The notes: generated by a model not told the origin, from the sequence alone. A stretch of 64,000 nt of DNA from Cyathus striatus (GCA_025738555.1 JAOVFP010000012.1:1612001-1676000), one strand, 5' to 3'. Numbered from the stretch's first letter, positions 1-13,174 are shown. Translations and numbers: made by a program.

Positions 1-3000
1 GTTTCCTAGCCCTTGCGAGTGCACTTAATAGCACCTCCAGCCTACAATACAGGTGGTTTTTAACATGTCCTAGCAACAGCACTAGGAGATTACTTCGGAG
101 TTCGTAATTTTGAAATTTTACTTACTCTACTTACCTGTAGGACTTCCATCCTGTCCCCAAAAAAATAGGTTTAGTAAATAGAAACAATGGATGACCTAAT
201 ATTAACTCTATTCTCTAATTTTTAGAGCTACCTGCAAGCGAGATTAGATAATGCAAAGAGTGTGAAAGTTTGACTCTCCATCTGAATTTTCAATCATTTT
301 TTTGACAGGGTTGTAATGACTGATCTGTATCGACGCTACAAAACATCCCTATCTTAATTTCCCTCTTATCACTTGTACAATTATCAGTGTTCAATACATA
401 TTTTTATTTTCAATAACTTACCGCAACACAACTCTTGTACTATGGGCCTTGGATAGTATGCATAACAAACTCCTGTTCGAGTTCTTCAACCTATGCTGCC
501 TCTTTACCTGAGGGCACACACCCCTGAGTTCAAATACTTAGAAGCAAATTCAGTGCAATCAAGTTGCTCATTGCAGTGACTAGGCCAACCAATAACCAAT
601 GGTATGCTCTGGCAACATTCTGGATGCCGCAATCCCAACTGTATTCAATTATATAATACAAATATCTCAGTATTATACCTTATATCAGTATAAAAGCTCA
701 TTAATTCATGCAATACAAGGAAATCTTGACTAATTCCTAGGTCAGGTCGGCTTAAGAGACTTATGAGGTACCCTACCTACCTAGAGAGGCATACGGTTTA
801 GGAACACTGTATCCCCCGGTCTATTGACATCATGGACGTCCGTAATCGGAGGATCTGTCACCTTTTGAAAGTGTGAGGCATACAGTTTAGGAACGCCGTG
901 CAGTAACATATAGTGTTCCCACTTCATCCAAACCTCGTCTCTACTAGTGCAGTACACTGCAATACCAGTACTGAGTTTGATATGCTTCATACGAACCTGA
1001 ATTTAAGTTACTGTTGTGCCATTTGACTTACGCTTTCTCCAATGTATTTTATTTCTGCTCTTTTTACACGTATGGCTTGTCGCCTAAGGAATAAGCCGAA
1101 AATACAAGGCATGTGGTTCCGGTCAAACTAACACCGGTCTTTATCATTTTACCCGATCGTGTTCTTAGTACAAGTGCCATTTACTGATTCTGCTTGGATT
1201 CTGCCAAGCACTATGGAGCTTCCGTCGATAGCGCAATTAAGCTGTATGCAAGTGATAATAATCAACCAACTTCTACGTATAAGCACGTAGAAGAGATCTC
1301 AGCCTAGTTACTCCCACCTACCTGTGCCTTAAATGTTACACTACTTCACGATGAGCGGCGATTACTCTGGTATTCCCGCTGAGGTAATAATTAATGATCT
1401 ATATAAAGTCATAACATTAAGGACTGTCTACGGTATGTCATAAACACAAATCTTATGTTGCCACCACTCAGTATGATTTGACAGTTGCTGCTATATCTTC
1501 CCTCGGATATAATATTATTTACTGCTTTTTTGATGAGGTATTATTCATCAGTTATAAAACATACATATAGAAGTTGACATTATTTAGGTCAAATACATCT
1601 GGTGGTGAGATGGGTTTCCCATTGGCAACATATATCTCGTGATTAGACTTCTCTTTTTAATTAGTGGAATGAAATGGTCCATTCCCAAAATTCTTTTCAT
1701 CATTGCAAGATACTATTGTCCTCTGTATCTTTTGTAAGCTACATTCATTTACTATGTAAATTCATTCCTCAACATCGGGATCTTACAGACTTCTCGACAC
1801 ATTGCTTCGTATTATGCATTCCCCCATTGTGAAAGATTATTAACTGAGTTATATTCCTCTTAGCACAATTCTTCGGTGTCTTTGGAACCGTTGTCAGTAA
1901 TTCTCATATGAAGTTACCCTCTCGTAAACTGAATCCACGAAATCAGCAGTAAATATAAGAGAATTAATATGTTTATAAACTCTAACATCAAACCATAGCT
2001 GTCGAGCAGTTTACTGGTATGAGCAAATGTAAGGAATTTTATTTTATTATTCTGCCTCATAAAATGTACTTACCAGCAGTCATATAGAGGGGGAATATTG
2101 ATCCTAAATACTGCAGTGGACCTTATTTTTGCATTCCGAGTTTGTGCATGTTACGGAAACAGTAAAAAAGGTGTAATTTTCCATTTAATATGCTAATGTA
2201 AGACTTACTGATCTTCAAATACAAATAGTAGTGTCATTTTTAGGAATATTTTCGTTGGGTGAGTCGTAACCCTATCCAATGATTGATATTGATGTACATA
2301 TGAAAATTACTAGCACAATTTTCAGTATGCTGAATATAACTGCCTATTATATAGTAATTGATGTACTCTAATCCCACCTTTAGATACTCTTCACTTATTC
2401 CATACAAGCTGGTATTGGAGATAGTAAGAGTCTTATTGATGTTCCAGGAATCGTGTGCCCCGTAAATGTTCCTGGAAATGTAGCCCTTCTCTACTTGCTA
2501 CAAACTCTCTATTTCGGAGTCAATTTGGCTATCCACTGTATGTTTAATCCAACTTTCCACAAGTATGCATCTAAATCGTGTTAACAGCTACCATGTTTCT
2601 ACTTACGATTTTTAAACTCTGGAGGAATATCAGAGTTACTCAAGGAGGATTTCGAAACTTGTTGCAAAATAAGACAAACAACTTCCCTATTCTGATCTCC
2701 TTTATGCGTGACGGAACAGTGTTTTTCTTCATTATCTTTGGTGAGATATTTATATATTTCTTCGAAAAAATGGGCTTCTGATCAACATCATATGTCTATT
2801 AGCATGCACTTTTATAATGACATGGTACTCAGTACAGAAGAGAGATGTATTCATTCAGCTTAATACCTATTTCAGCCCGTAAATCTCATCAGTATTATTA
2901 TTTATTGCAAATGTCTCATACAATTGCAGGTGGTACTATGCAATGCAGTCATATACTGTGAGTCGTAATTCTTCCCTTTTAAGGATTCACATTTAGAATT

Positions 3001-5122
3001 CATCAGGGGTCACACTTAATACTGAATTTACGGAAAATGTCAGACGTGGATGAACGCGGAAGCGCTCCCACTATGTCTCGATCAATTTTCTTCACTAACC
3101 CCGGACTTTGTACAAGATACAACTCTGGAGAAGAGCATGAAATGGATCTGGTTCAGATTGTATGAGAGGTGAAGGGTATTGTAGGTTGACACTATGCTAT
3201 TGCCTTTAATTAGACGACCACATGTATTACTAGGAATACGGATTGATTCACAACCATATAAATTGTGACTAACAGTGTCTAACTGTCGTTGACAGTGCTA
3301 GCAAGGCCGGCAAGCGGCAGCGCCCACTACCTTGAACCGGGGAACGGAGGTTGATGGCCAGAGAAATGTTGTCGAGTACTAGTTAAGTTGTCATGGTGGG
3401 TGAGTTTAGTGATAGAAATGGGACGCCCGGTCCTCAGTATTTTGGTATGGTAATGTTTATGTTGCGCAATTTAATTGGTGATATTTATTATTATACATGC
3501 AATATCTACATGAGTTGGTAACCGTAATGTAGAATCCATGTATTCAATATTGTCCATTGTCACTGAACGTTTGAGAGAAACCGACGGTCAGCGTTGACAC
3601 GATCTGATGCACATTCTGTAAACGCTGAAAATGAACTTGTGAGTCAAAAACCACTGCTGCGACGCGTACGGCTACAGCGAAAAGAAACAAAGTTTTAGCA
3701 AAGGTTATGACATTTAATGAGAACAACATACAAAATGAATGTGTCCGCAATTAGCAAGCCATGAGCACTTTTTACTTGATCCAGAAAATACCCAAAAGAC
3801 CATACACATAAGCAGGAACACATGAGAGGGAGCCTGGTGACGAGGGACAAGCAGCAAGGTGAAAACATGCTAGGAAAACATAGAAAGACATGTGGGACTC
3901 AAAGGGGGAGACACTAAAGAGTGGGCCCATTCGCTCAATTTTGCCGAAAATCATGATCGGAAGTTCAAACGGAGAATTTCAAAGTACTTAAGCACTAAGT
4001 TCTACTTTTTCCTACCTCTGAATCTCGTTATAAATTTGGAGGTTGGGTAGATATTACTACGTTCAAACAACACGTCTAATAATAATAAAAGATTCATAAG
4101 GCAAAAGGATATGGTTAACGTCCGTAGTATCTCAGTGTTATCAACTCCGGACTGATCGCCGATCTTTTTCCTTAGAAACGATGCAGAAATTAGCGTAGCG
4201 TATCGCGTTACGCCAACTTTGAATTCCCCTATTGACGATAGTAATGTGCAGAGATGTAAATAGTTGAAACAAATACAGTCACCAATGCTTTGTGGAATCA
4301 GAAGTGTAAGCATTACTTACTAGTATTACCTTTTCTGTGCAGTTATTGCTAAACGTAAACTTATAAGGCCCTTGTTAACTTCGAACTCTTCAAAAACGAT
4401 TTTTATAACATTAACGAACCGCCCCAGCTTATTTTAAGTTAAATATATCATATCAGTCACCCTTGTACTTATCACTCACACCACATACTATAGCCTACTT
4501 AATTACCATATACTATACTACCCACGGAGATTATTGAGAGCAATTTTTGTTTGAGAGCTGGACCTAGATATTGAAAATCGAAGATAGTTCACGCGCTCAA
4601 GAGGGCCCAATATTGACTGTTAAATAAGTCCTTACCGCGATCATCATGGCAATTCCAATCTATTGAACAGTGATCAAAATGAGCGTGTATTATCAATTCG
4701 ATGATGTTTGAGTGTATGTATACTCACCTCAGACAAAGCTAAAACGGGGTTAGATACATGTGTATCTATATAACTCCCTCTGAATCCGCCTGTTGAATAT
4801 ACCATCGAGTGCTTGGGGACTTGGATTATGTTGTAGATACGATCTCGTTATTGAGAACACTGATCCGGCCTCCGGCGAATTTTTGTAATCTAGGCTCTTT
4901 GAAGTTTGAGCATTAAGCGTATTTCGAAATTATGTTCCGTACTTAGTGGTTCATTATGAATCCCACATATGAACACTACTGCCTCCAGAAATATGTAATT
5001 TGTTATAAAATCCCAAAGATAGTCCCATTATTTACCCATCATTATTACAATGGACAGAAATAGCTCGTACGTCAGGAACTATAATTGGTTAGTACTACAG
5101 AACGATTTAAGTGCCTTCAATT
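1..5122. other. AT-rich region without a recognisable gene
   Basis: No reading frame here exceeds about 100 codons, and none shows a domain, a spliced continuation or a transposon motif that I recognise. A few short minus-strand frames at 3544-4313 have no supporting feature. I see no LTR, terminal inverted repeat or RNA gene. It may be intergenic DNA or very old transposon remains. Confidence 0.5.
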
Positions 5123-6556
5123 CTAATTCTCAGTGGCCCAGTCTTTCTCCACCCCTCTGATATTTTCCACAAAATCATTCAAAGTCTTCTCAGGTGAGAT
5201 ATACTCCAACCCAAGCACCTTTTGAGATCTGGAAGTGTCTAGCGTAGACAAAGTTCCCGGATGTTCCACATAAGCAGCAGGATCGGCAACATTTGTAAGA
5301 CTAGGGTGTGCTTTCCTCAAATATTCGGCTGCTTGTTTCCATGTATAATTACCCCAATTTACAATGAAGCGTTTTTCCTCGGGTTCGGCACGCGGTAAGT
5401 CGATAGCTAAAACGTGAGCTTTTGCGACATCTCGGACGTCGACGAAGTATGGGGGAAAGACCTTGGGGAAGGGATACACGCCGTTTATCACTGCATGGGG
5501 AAGGCTATTAGTACCTAAGCCCACACCTGCTGTGGACGGGTATGGAAAGTAAGGAACGTAGGGTCCGAAAACAAAGCCGGGGAGAACTAGCGATATTTAA
5601 GTTAATAGTTATTTCTTGGTGATTACTTAATGGCGTAGCTATAGGACTTACTGGTAGCAATGTCAAGCTTGGGATGATGCCTCACGAAGTCCCAAAGAGC
5701 TTTCTCAGCCAGGATCTTAGCACCACAGTATACAAAGATAGGATTTTCTGCTTGTAAACGGGTTTCATCAATTGCGACTTCACCCCAGTCTAAAATTTGT
5801 CGTTAATATAGAAGCCCTGGTCGGGAAGAATACTAGTAGAACTGACTGGATTCTGTAAGCGTGATTCCAGAAAAAGCGGCCTCGCCTGATGCTAACGAGG
5901 CCAGGTATTGAATAAGTATAGATATATTACTTTGATAGAATACGAACGATGAAGAAGGGTGACATAGCTGCTTGTCACAACTAATTTCTCTATTCCTGCC
6001 TTCTCTGCTTGCCTAACGACATTGAGCGTACCTTCGATAGCAGTCTATTCAGTTTTTTGAGTGAAGATCGTTTACTCATCTTTCTCCAATGTAGTAGCTT
6101 ACACTAAGTATGTCATCCGGGGAAGCCTTGTTGGCTAAAGGAGAAGCAACATGGATAATGATGTCAACCTCTTCAATCAGAATCCTAAGTTAGTATCATC
6201 ACAGATGTATAGATAAAGTATTTCCACAAACCCTCAAGAGCTTCTGAGAGATCGTCCTTTGCGATATCGTCCACTCGTGTGAACTCAATCCCGGGGATAT
6301 TGACAGTTTTTCTCAAAGATTCGACTTTATTACCACGGACAGTTCTAAGCGTGATATCAGCATTCGATGGCGAATACGATTACGGATAAACTGTAGTACT
6401 TACCCTCGAACACGATAGCCCTTTTGCAAAAGCTGGTCAGCAACATGACCCGCGATGAAGCCAGTAACTCCAGTAACCTTCAACAAAATGACAGTCAGAA
6501 GAGGGGCGGGAATTCAGTAACAAGGAAAGACGTACAAGAACAAGCTTTCCGGACAT
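5123..6556 (-). CDS. NAD(P)-dependent epimerase/dehydratase-type reductase (GRE2 / dihydroflavonol reductase-like), multi-exon
   Basis: Predicted cytosolic short-chain reductase of the extended type, which in this family reduces carbonyls of aldehydes, ketones or flavonoid-like substrates with NADPH. The ATG at 6556 opens MSGKLVL. After a first intron the nucleotide-binding loop VTGVTGFIAGHVA follows. Later exons give IIHVASPLAN, the strand LVVTSSYV, the catalytic Tyr-Lys pair in YCGAK (near 5720), PGFVFGPYVPY, and the family signature YFVDVRDVAKAH. The last exon (5524-5123) ends in WATEN and TAA. I can join about eight exons with GT-AG introns in one open frame, giving roughly 340 residues, the usual family length. 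All expected motifs are present, so the gene looks intact. Substrate unknown. The neighbouring minus-strand GH16 gene starts beyond its 5' end, and no functional link is evident. Confidence 0.8.
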
Positions 6557-6689
6557 TGCAGTGGTAATGCTATAGAAGCGGTTGCCAGAACTGGGGAATG
6601 TTGCAGATCAGATACTAGCAGTGCTTTTTATATCTTTTTCCAAGGCAGGGAACTTGAAGGAGACTGATGCATCAAGGAGAGAGCGTGGT

Positions 6690-8085
6690 ATACGGCGTTC
6701 CAGAACCACATGCTTTTTGCTTTTACATCGGCGGTTCTATAATAAGCGACATTCGCGGGCAATCACTACCGAGTCTTCGTAACAGCCTTTAACAACAGGT
6801 CAAGTTTCATTATAAACCGGACGTCCCAGGTCTATATAAAAGTCAACGAGTCTGACAATAGATACGGATCATATTGATTCTTACCTCCACAAAGCGCAAT
6901 GTTGATGACGATAGACCGAGGCAAGAAATATCCCGAAAGGTTGTCCGACCCGCAGATCGAGGCCTGCCAGTTTCCGACTGGAGTTCCAAGTGTCGACGTA
7001 TCTATAGTGCTGGAGTTTGATGAAATGGACGCTGGAACGTCAGCGCGAGGGAAGAACCAGGTACTTCATACACATGTCAGTGTGGTTATCATTTATCAGT
7101 CGATGCCGTTGAACTCACGAAATTCCGGCAGATGTAAATTCGGTAACGAAGACACCAGCACCTCCGTTATTGAAGTTTGGTCCATATGATGGATGTCCGG
7201 TATCGGTGACGATACAGCCTGACTTATCTGCGCCGTTACAGTCCGTGGAGTTTACAACCGAAGAACTGCTTTGGTTAGAATTGGGACTCGATGCTTTGCA
7301 CCCTGGCAACGTGTGCAAGCTAGCATGGCTATATGTAACTTGATTTACAGCCTCGAAAGTATCGATTTCGCTGAAGTGACGAAATAAGATATCAGAATAA
7401 CAGTCGGCTATAAGAGTGTCGATATACTTGCCTTCCAACAGGCCAGCCGTAACTAACTTGAGGAGCCCACGACCAACTAAGAAAAATTCTCAGAGGATGA
7501 ACATACTGAAGGGATGTAAGCGGCCACTTACATAGCTGGCCATACACCACACTACAGGCAAGAAATAGCAAGCCTTGTTAACTTATGCACCGAGAAAAAT
7601 ACAAAGCAACATACTCCATATAGTGCATGGTAGACATTGGTTACCCAGATACTTCCGAAATCGTAACTTGCGGTTGTTGTTATCCTGACCGAATTGCGTT
7701 TTTGGTTATCGGGGACAGTACCGGCATCAACCTTCAGGAACGCGTGTTTTGTTTGAGAGTCAACATACGCCAATTTTGCAGACGTGGCCGCTTTCGAGCC
7801 CAAATACCTGTCGCCAGCTGTACTATTAGCTCTGACCGACAGGAAATGCGGTATTCTTCCTACGTTTGGTCACCTGAAGTTGAACTATCGTCTAGTAAAA
7901 TTAATTAGACACGTTATAACCCGCGGAAAGGATGAAAAATACCAACAGCCATCGAAGAAATCCCTCCCTTAAAGAAGCTTTCCTCCGAGTAGTCTTTCAC
8001 AAGCCCGTATGTTGTTGCGATGGATGGCTGCGCGTTAAGAGTAACAATGCTCAGTATAGGAGCAAGGGTAAGGATGGAGAGCATT
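6690..8085 (-). pseudogene. Glycoside hydrolase family 16 (laminarinase/mixed-linkage glucanase-like), broken
   Basis: The ATG at 8085 opens a secretion signal (MLSILTLAPILSIVTLNAQ) followed by TYGLVKDYSEESFF, the usual start of a mature fungal GH16 enzyme that cleaves beta-1,3/1,4-glucan outside the cell. Further exons give KLAYVDSQTKHAFLKVD, NSVRITT, GVWPAIWSWAP, the catalytic signature EIDTFE (Glu-Asp-Glu) at about 7370-7353, and TWFFPRADVP. Intron 7371-7431 has a GC donor (AAG|GCAAGTA) instead of GT. Lesions: one base appears lost near 7965, where family members read FF-x-GWDFFDG; after CGD the C-terminus meets TGA (6800-6802), apparently replacing a Cys codon; and the recognisable remainder (GCYEDSVV, then PANVAYY) is in a shifted frame. 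The catalytic centre is intact but both ends are damaged. Sequencing error could explain single indels, though probably not all of them. Confidence 0.7.
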
Positions 8086-8798
8086 TTCGAGAGTTTATTA
8101 TGTAGTAACGACAGGAAGAGGGGAGAGGTTAAAGCTGAAGTTGGACTAGGCTTTGTGGGTCCGGAGACGGAAACACGGAACCATGGAAGCTATGAATCGA
8201 TTTTCGGGACTTGTGGCCACGACAAAGATTACAGATATATTTCTCACAAACTGCTCTTGGACTGCCCTGGTTCATATGCTCGAGGGCTGATCACCTAAAA
8301 TATTATCAGGGGCGGCTTACTCTTGATCCAGGAACGCCGATCTTACATGCAGGTATCAATACAAGTGCTATGCGACATTGCAACAGTTGTACACTTAAAA
8401 ATCGTACTTTCTCCAAGTTGTTGCTTCTCGATGGAAAGATGATTCGAAAGACTTCAACATGGCACCCCAAAATTGCCCAACGGTAAAAGATTATAGCCCT
8501 GAAAAGGGGTCAGAATTTGAGCACTGAACATACGAATGTAATAGAACTCGAGAATGTGTTTACCGGCCACTTTGAAATAGATATCCTTAATCTATCTTTC
8601 CTTGCATTAAGCATACGGACGCCGGACTTCGAGACCATAACATCAGTTTCTCTACATATAACCTAACCTGAATCAACGGATTAACCACTTGGCAAAAGTT
8701 GGAACTGGGGCTTGCCAGGAGTCAGAACTGCCAACTCGTCAATGGCTCGCAGGCTGCAGCCTCCCAGCTCCCCATAGCTCAATGCCCGTGGGTTGTGA
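8086..8798. other. Intergenic DNA between the GH16 pseudogene and hAT-1
   Basis: I see no gene. The short plus-strand frames here have no homology I can name. It holds the presumed upstream region of the GH16 gene and ends at the hAT-1 target site. Confidence 0.4.
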
Positions 8799-8806
8799 CT
8801 CGTGAG

Positions 8807-11019
8807 TAGTGTTGCCGCTGGTTCAGCTCCGAGCCGCTGAGCTGCTAAGCTGAGCGGGCATTTTCGCTCAGCGCTCATGTCAGTTCTGAGCTAGCTTAAG
8901 CTGCCGCTCACACAGATTCAAATGAAAATTCAACCTGAAAACAGTATTATTACTACTTACATAGCAATTCTTCAAATATTTGCGAAGTATTCTGTTAAAA
9001 ACAAATACTATGTGATTCTCCCTGATTAACGGAGCAACGCTATGCACTCTTATGCACTAGAGACAAATGAAGTCAGAACGATCAATGACCGTCTGGGATG
9101 TCAGGCCTTCAGGGTCGAAAAGTTTGACGTGACGCTTAATAAAGATGGAGTCCGTAGTCCCCTGTTACAACTGACTATACCAAATTAGGTACTAGCGCGA
9201 GATTTCGACACATCAGCTCGGATTTGGCTCGGATGGCAGCCTTTATGTAAGCGAACCTCTTCCGTTGACTTAACGCCCTCGCGTTCTAGTTGCGCGAGGA
9301 GATAAGAGGGAATGTGCAGTACAGTATGGAATGAAAGGCAGGTATCTGATAAACTAGTAGTTATACTTAAGTTGATAGATATGTACCCATGTTGAATGTT
9401 GGATTACCGCTGGCCGCTGAATTAGTATATAATTTTCGTGGGATGTCATGTCATAAGGTGCATACATATGCATATCTATGTAGTGTTTAAAATATACAAC
9501 TTTGCAGAATGTGATAACCATATTTTTAATGTGACAGTAGGTAGACTGTGTTCAAATACTTAATATATTAACGTTGTACTTACATATACTTTCCTCAAAA
9601 GTAATTTAGTATCTACGCATGTGGTAAGTTATACCCTCATTTCGTCCCTGTTATGGAACACGGATTTATCATCCAATCCTCGCGCTATCGATGCGCCATG
9701 TCAGCGCTTCAGCTGGCGGGGCACTTGTTGAAGGCTCTAATAAATTCGTGTGACGGCGTATATTGTGGGGGTAAACGCACACGGTAAACGACGTAGTATA
9801 CAGATTTAAATACAAAATATGTAGCATATAAAAGGAATAGCATAATGTCATAGAATAAAATGGAAACATACAAGTGAAACATAGTGGCGTGAGCGGGGAT
9901 CATTAAGACATTTGAATATGGTTGTCTCAGGTATTCCAACAGCACTGGCATTTTCCTTACTGACTTGACTCGATCTCGTATTACGAACTGTCATTCTTTT
10001 CCTGGTATAAAAGTAGATTACAACGTTACTGCCCACCTTAGCTGTCTCTCTTCATTACGAGAACTGAGGTGAGCAGAGCACACTATACTTAGCTATTCAT
10101 TTACTTATTTATATTACCTGCTATAGTGTTCTTACTTATCTAGTTACACACCTCTATTACCTGTACATGCTAACAATTTCTGTAAACGGCGCAAGAGGCT
10201 CAAGAGTTATAAATATTTACAAAATCATGAGCTTTATTTCAATAACTATAATACTTATACAGCACTATTATTAATGTTGATAAGTGTGCTACCGCCTTAC
10301 AGTAAGTAGTTACTGAAATAAAATATTAAATTAATGTCATTACAGTGAATACATATATTTCCCTAGTAGATTACTGCTACTAGATGCAGACATGTGGTTA
10401 CCTACAGTTTATAAGCACTTGTTTAATGCCTACCTACAATAAAATATCAAATACAGGCAAGTATAGTGGACTTATTATTTACTGTAGCGATGTATCTATT
10501 GTGTCTAGGGAGTTGCATACATAAATGCAAGCACAGGAAACATCGCGCGAAGGATTGCCGTATAAGCGCCTTCCAAGCGCTACGGCACCGTTCAAACTGG
10601 CTTGCGAACCAATCACGTGATGTGTCAAAATCTTGCGCTAGAGCCCAATTTGGTATGGTCGATTGTAACAGGGGACTCATTACCGATAAAGATGTTACTA
10701 CATAAGTGCTTATTTTCGTATTCTCTTTCCAAATAATTCAGCTAGATAGCTATCTGACCACCACTGAAATCATTTTAGCACAATAATTTTGAACATTCTG
10801 TGAAGTATAATATATTGCTAGCTATTTTTACAGGTATATACCCAAGAAACACAGTTTATTACTTCATAGCCTACTACTTTTCAACAGCCCACTTATATTT
10901 GTGCTTGAGCGGCCGCTCAAGCAGCTCATCAAGCGGAGTTGCAATGAGCTGAGCTGATATTGAGAAAAGCTACCCTGAGCCGAGCGGGAGCTGAGCTGAG
11001 CTGAGCGGCGGCAACACTA
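8807..11019. mobile_element. hAT-1: non-autonomous hAT-type DNA transposon, 2.2 kb
   Basis: The element begins TAGTGTTGCCGC and ends with its exact complement GCGGCAACACTA. It is flanked by a perfect 8-bp target duplication CTCGTGAG (8799-8806 and 11020-11027). Eight-base duplications and TAGNGTTG-like ends are established marks of hAT transposons. Both subterminal regions (8819-8912 and about 10903-11007) are packed with the palindromic word GAGCTGAGC/GCTCAGCTC in both orientations, the usual arrangement of transposase-binding repeats. The 2.2 kb interior is AT-rich and shows no BED zinc finger, RNase H-like core or dimerisation domain, so the element would need a transposase from elsewhere. 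It also holds an internal inverted repeat of about 55-60 bp (around 9155-9213 against 10619-10675). Confidence 0.88.
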
Positions 11020-11027
11020 CTCGTGAG

Positions 11028-11467
11028 TCAAGCAAAGAAAGTGTGCCGGTGTCGTGCATTTTTTATTCGTGACGGAACTGGAATCAATGCTTCCGAGGTT
11101 CAAAACTTCAATCTACGACGGTGTGAGGCTAAGTACGACCTACGATTCCGACTCTGCTTCCGAGAGCAATCGGAGTTGTTTCGGAGTCGATTCGGACCAT
11201 TTTGATTTGATTACTAAGTAAGTATTACGTATTATATACCCACGTGTATTATATAATCTAGTTTAACGATCACGGCTACTTGACATGGCGTGACGCGTCG
11301 ATAACATTTCTGTACATAGCTTCAACGTTTCAAAACGTTTGAGTTTGGACTATTATCAACAATATTTCTATTGTTCACTATCCTTTTGATTTTTACTCTC
11401 GTTTCACGCCCATTCTTTACACTCTCCAAAAAATCTCTGCTGTAAACATCACAGACTATTGCCTGCA
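11028..11467. other. Upstream region of the GNAT-like gene
   Basis: No gene seen. At about 11055-11200 there is a cluster of TCCGA/TCGGA words in both orientations that resembles a hAT subterminal region but lacks the terminal motif. A CACGTG palindrome lies near 11241. The remainder precedes the ATG at 11468 and probably contains the promoter. Confidence 0.35.
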
Positions 11468-13174
11468 ATGACGTCTACAAAGTCAACTCCTGTGGCCCCA
11501 TCGTACTGGGTTAGGCGAAGCCAGCGACCAAGAAAGGATGTCGACTACTCAAATAGCGAGCTTGAAAGCCACAATTTGAAGAGTCATAACATCGATTGGG
11601 GGGATAGTGGTGAAGAGGAAGCTCCGGAGTATGATTCATCAGAGGTAGAGAAAGGTGCTAGGCAGAGCTTGAAGCGTATGTCCTTACTTTCCTTTCTATG
11701 CAATGCTTCATGATACATCTTTTCACATCTTCCAGGGAAGAAAAAGACGAGTGGCACCGGAAGAAACAGAGCAAAGATATTCAAAACTTCAAGTATACGC
11801 GATGATACTCTACTTGCTCGAGGCTGACTATATGCGTATAGCTCCGAACAAAAACCGACGATTAGATGTCGAGAAGGAGAATGAAGGCATTGTTTTGTAA
11901 GTACATTTATTTTGATTTCGGTACAAGCTTGTTCGCTCATGTCTAGATAGCGTCAAAGCTCCTCCCCGCGAGCCGGCTGCAATGCGAGAGGCTTTGAAGA
12001 ATATACGTAGTAAGCATAAGTGTTAGGTGGACCTCGGAATACTTGATGTTAACATACTTTAGATCGTAATGGCTCTGTCGGAGATAAAGCGGTCAAATCT
12101 ATCGCACAAAACAAGCAATTGGAAACTCTTCGGAAAGAACCCGAATGCTTTACAGATCCACTTCCTTCCTCGTGTGATGCTCCTTTAAAACCCACCAAGC
12201 CTATGCTGTCTCTGACAACTGAATCGAGGCAACGTACACCTGTGCCTTCTTTGACTCCAGCCTCTCCTTTGCATCAATATACACATTTATATTCTAGCCC
12301 GGGTCAAGCTTATCCTACGAAGTTACCAGCGACCGTCGATGACCCACAAAGTCCTGTATTTCCTTTGGGTAACCATGCTTTCCCTATTGTATGCTCTTAC
12401 GCTGTGCATGAGGAACCTTTCGGAATTAGCGTAAGCGACCCATATGACCCGTATTCACTTCTCCAGCAGACGGATGAAATCTCTGTGGCTACCGCGAACG
12501 CCCCCAACGCCCCACCTTTGACGAATGTATTGTATTGTAACAAATCCCTACAAACCTCGCTCGTGACTGTACGCAAAGTTCGCCCTGCAACGCTGCTGGA
12601 CATAGCAGAAATGGCGGATATCGCGAACTGTTATAACCAGTCTGTCTTGAATGCCTTGCCAATTATGGACTCGGAGATGTGTGGCTTATACATGGAGACT
12701 ACAGAGAAGTTCAATCTCCCGTTCGTTGTCTTCGTTCAGAACGAGGGGGTTGCAGGACGAACTCCTATGATCCTGGGTTACGCTCATGCCGAGTATTTCT
12801 GTGCCCACTGGAACGTTATGATCCATATCATCGTCCGCGAGGGACTTGCCAATTCTCTAGTTTCTTTGTTCCTTATGTATGCGCTGCTCGAGGATCTGAA
12901 GAAGATAGGACGAGAAGAAGCTCAGCAAAGTTCGGTCATCAAGATTGAAGCAGGTTATTGTATGCCTCAGACTCAAGCTCACCCCATCTATAATATCTTT
13001 GCGATGGCTCCTCGACCTTTCATTCCTGGCTGGTCTACTCCCTGGAAGGAATGGGGGTTTGTAGAGATACAGGGGCACGATGTAGTTATGCAATCTCAAG
13101 CCGGAGGTAGTGAGGAACCGGTATTGTATCTTGCTGAACTTGCAAAGCTCCGTTTGTTGCATTCTCTCAATTGA
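11468..13174 (+). CDS. Hypothetical 496-residue protein with a GNAT-like C-terminal domain, five exons
   Basis: Exons 11468-11675, 11736-11792, 11842-11896, 11951-12009 and 12063-13174 join through GT-AG introns of 49-60 nt into one open frame of 497 codons including the stop. The N-terminal half (about residues 1-290) is hydrophilic, basic and acidic by turns, and rich in Ser and Pro, so probably disordered; RRSQRPRKD and KRKKKT could be nuclear localisation signals. From about residue 297, VRPATLLDIAEMADIAN resembles the first strand and helix of an acyl-CoA N-acyltransferase (GNAT) fold, followed by MILGYAHAEYF and a long helix, ending LRLLHSLN. I see no definite acetyl-CoA loop (Q/RxxGxG/A), so the GNAT assignment is structural guesswork. 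The ATG was chosen because the intron phases close perfectly from it. The gene looks intact; its function is unknown. Confidence 0.72.

Noticed and set aside
6899..7189. Plus-strand gene across the GH16 locus
   Set aside because: It is the antisense of GH16 exons; the minus strand carries all family motifs.
8807..11019. Transposase gene inside hAT-1
   Set aside because: Only short frames with no BED, RNase H-like or dimerisation motifs.
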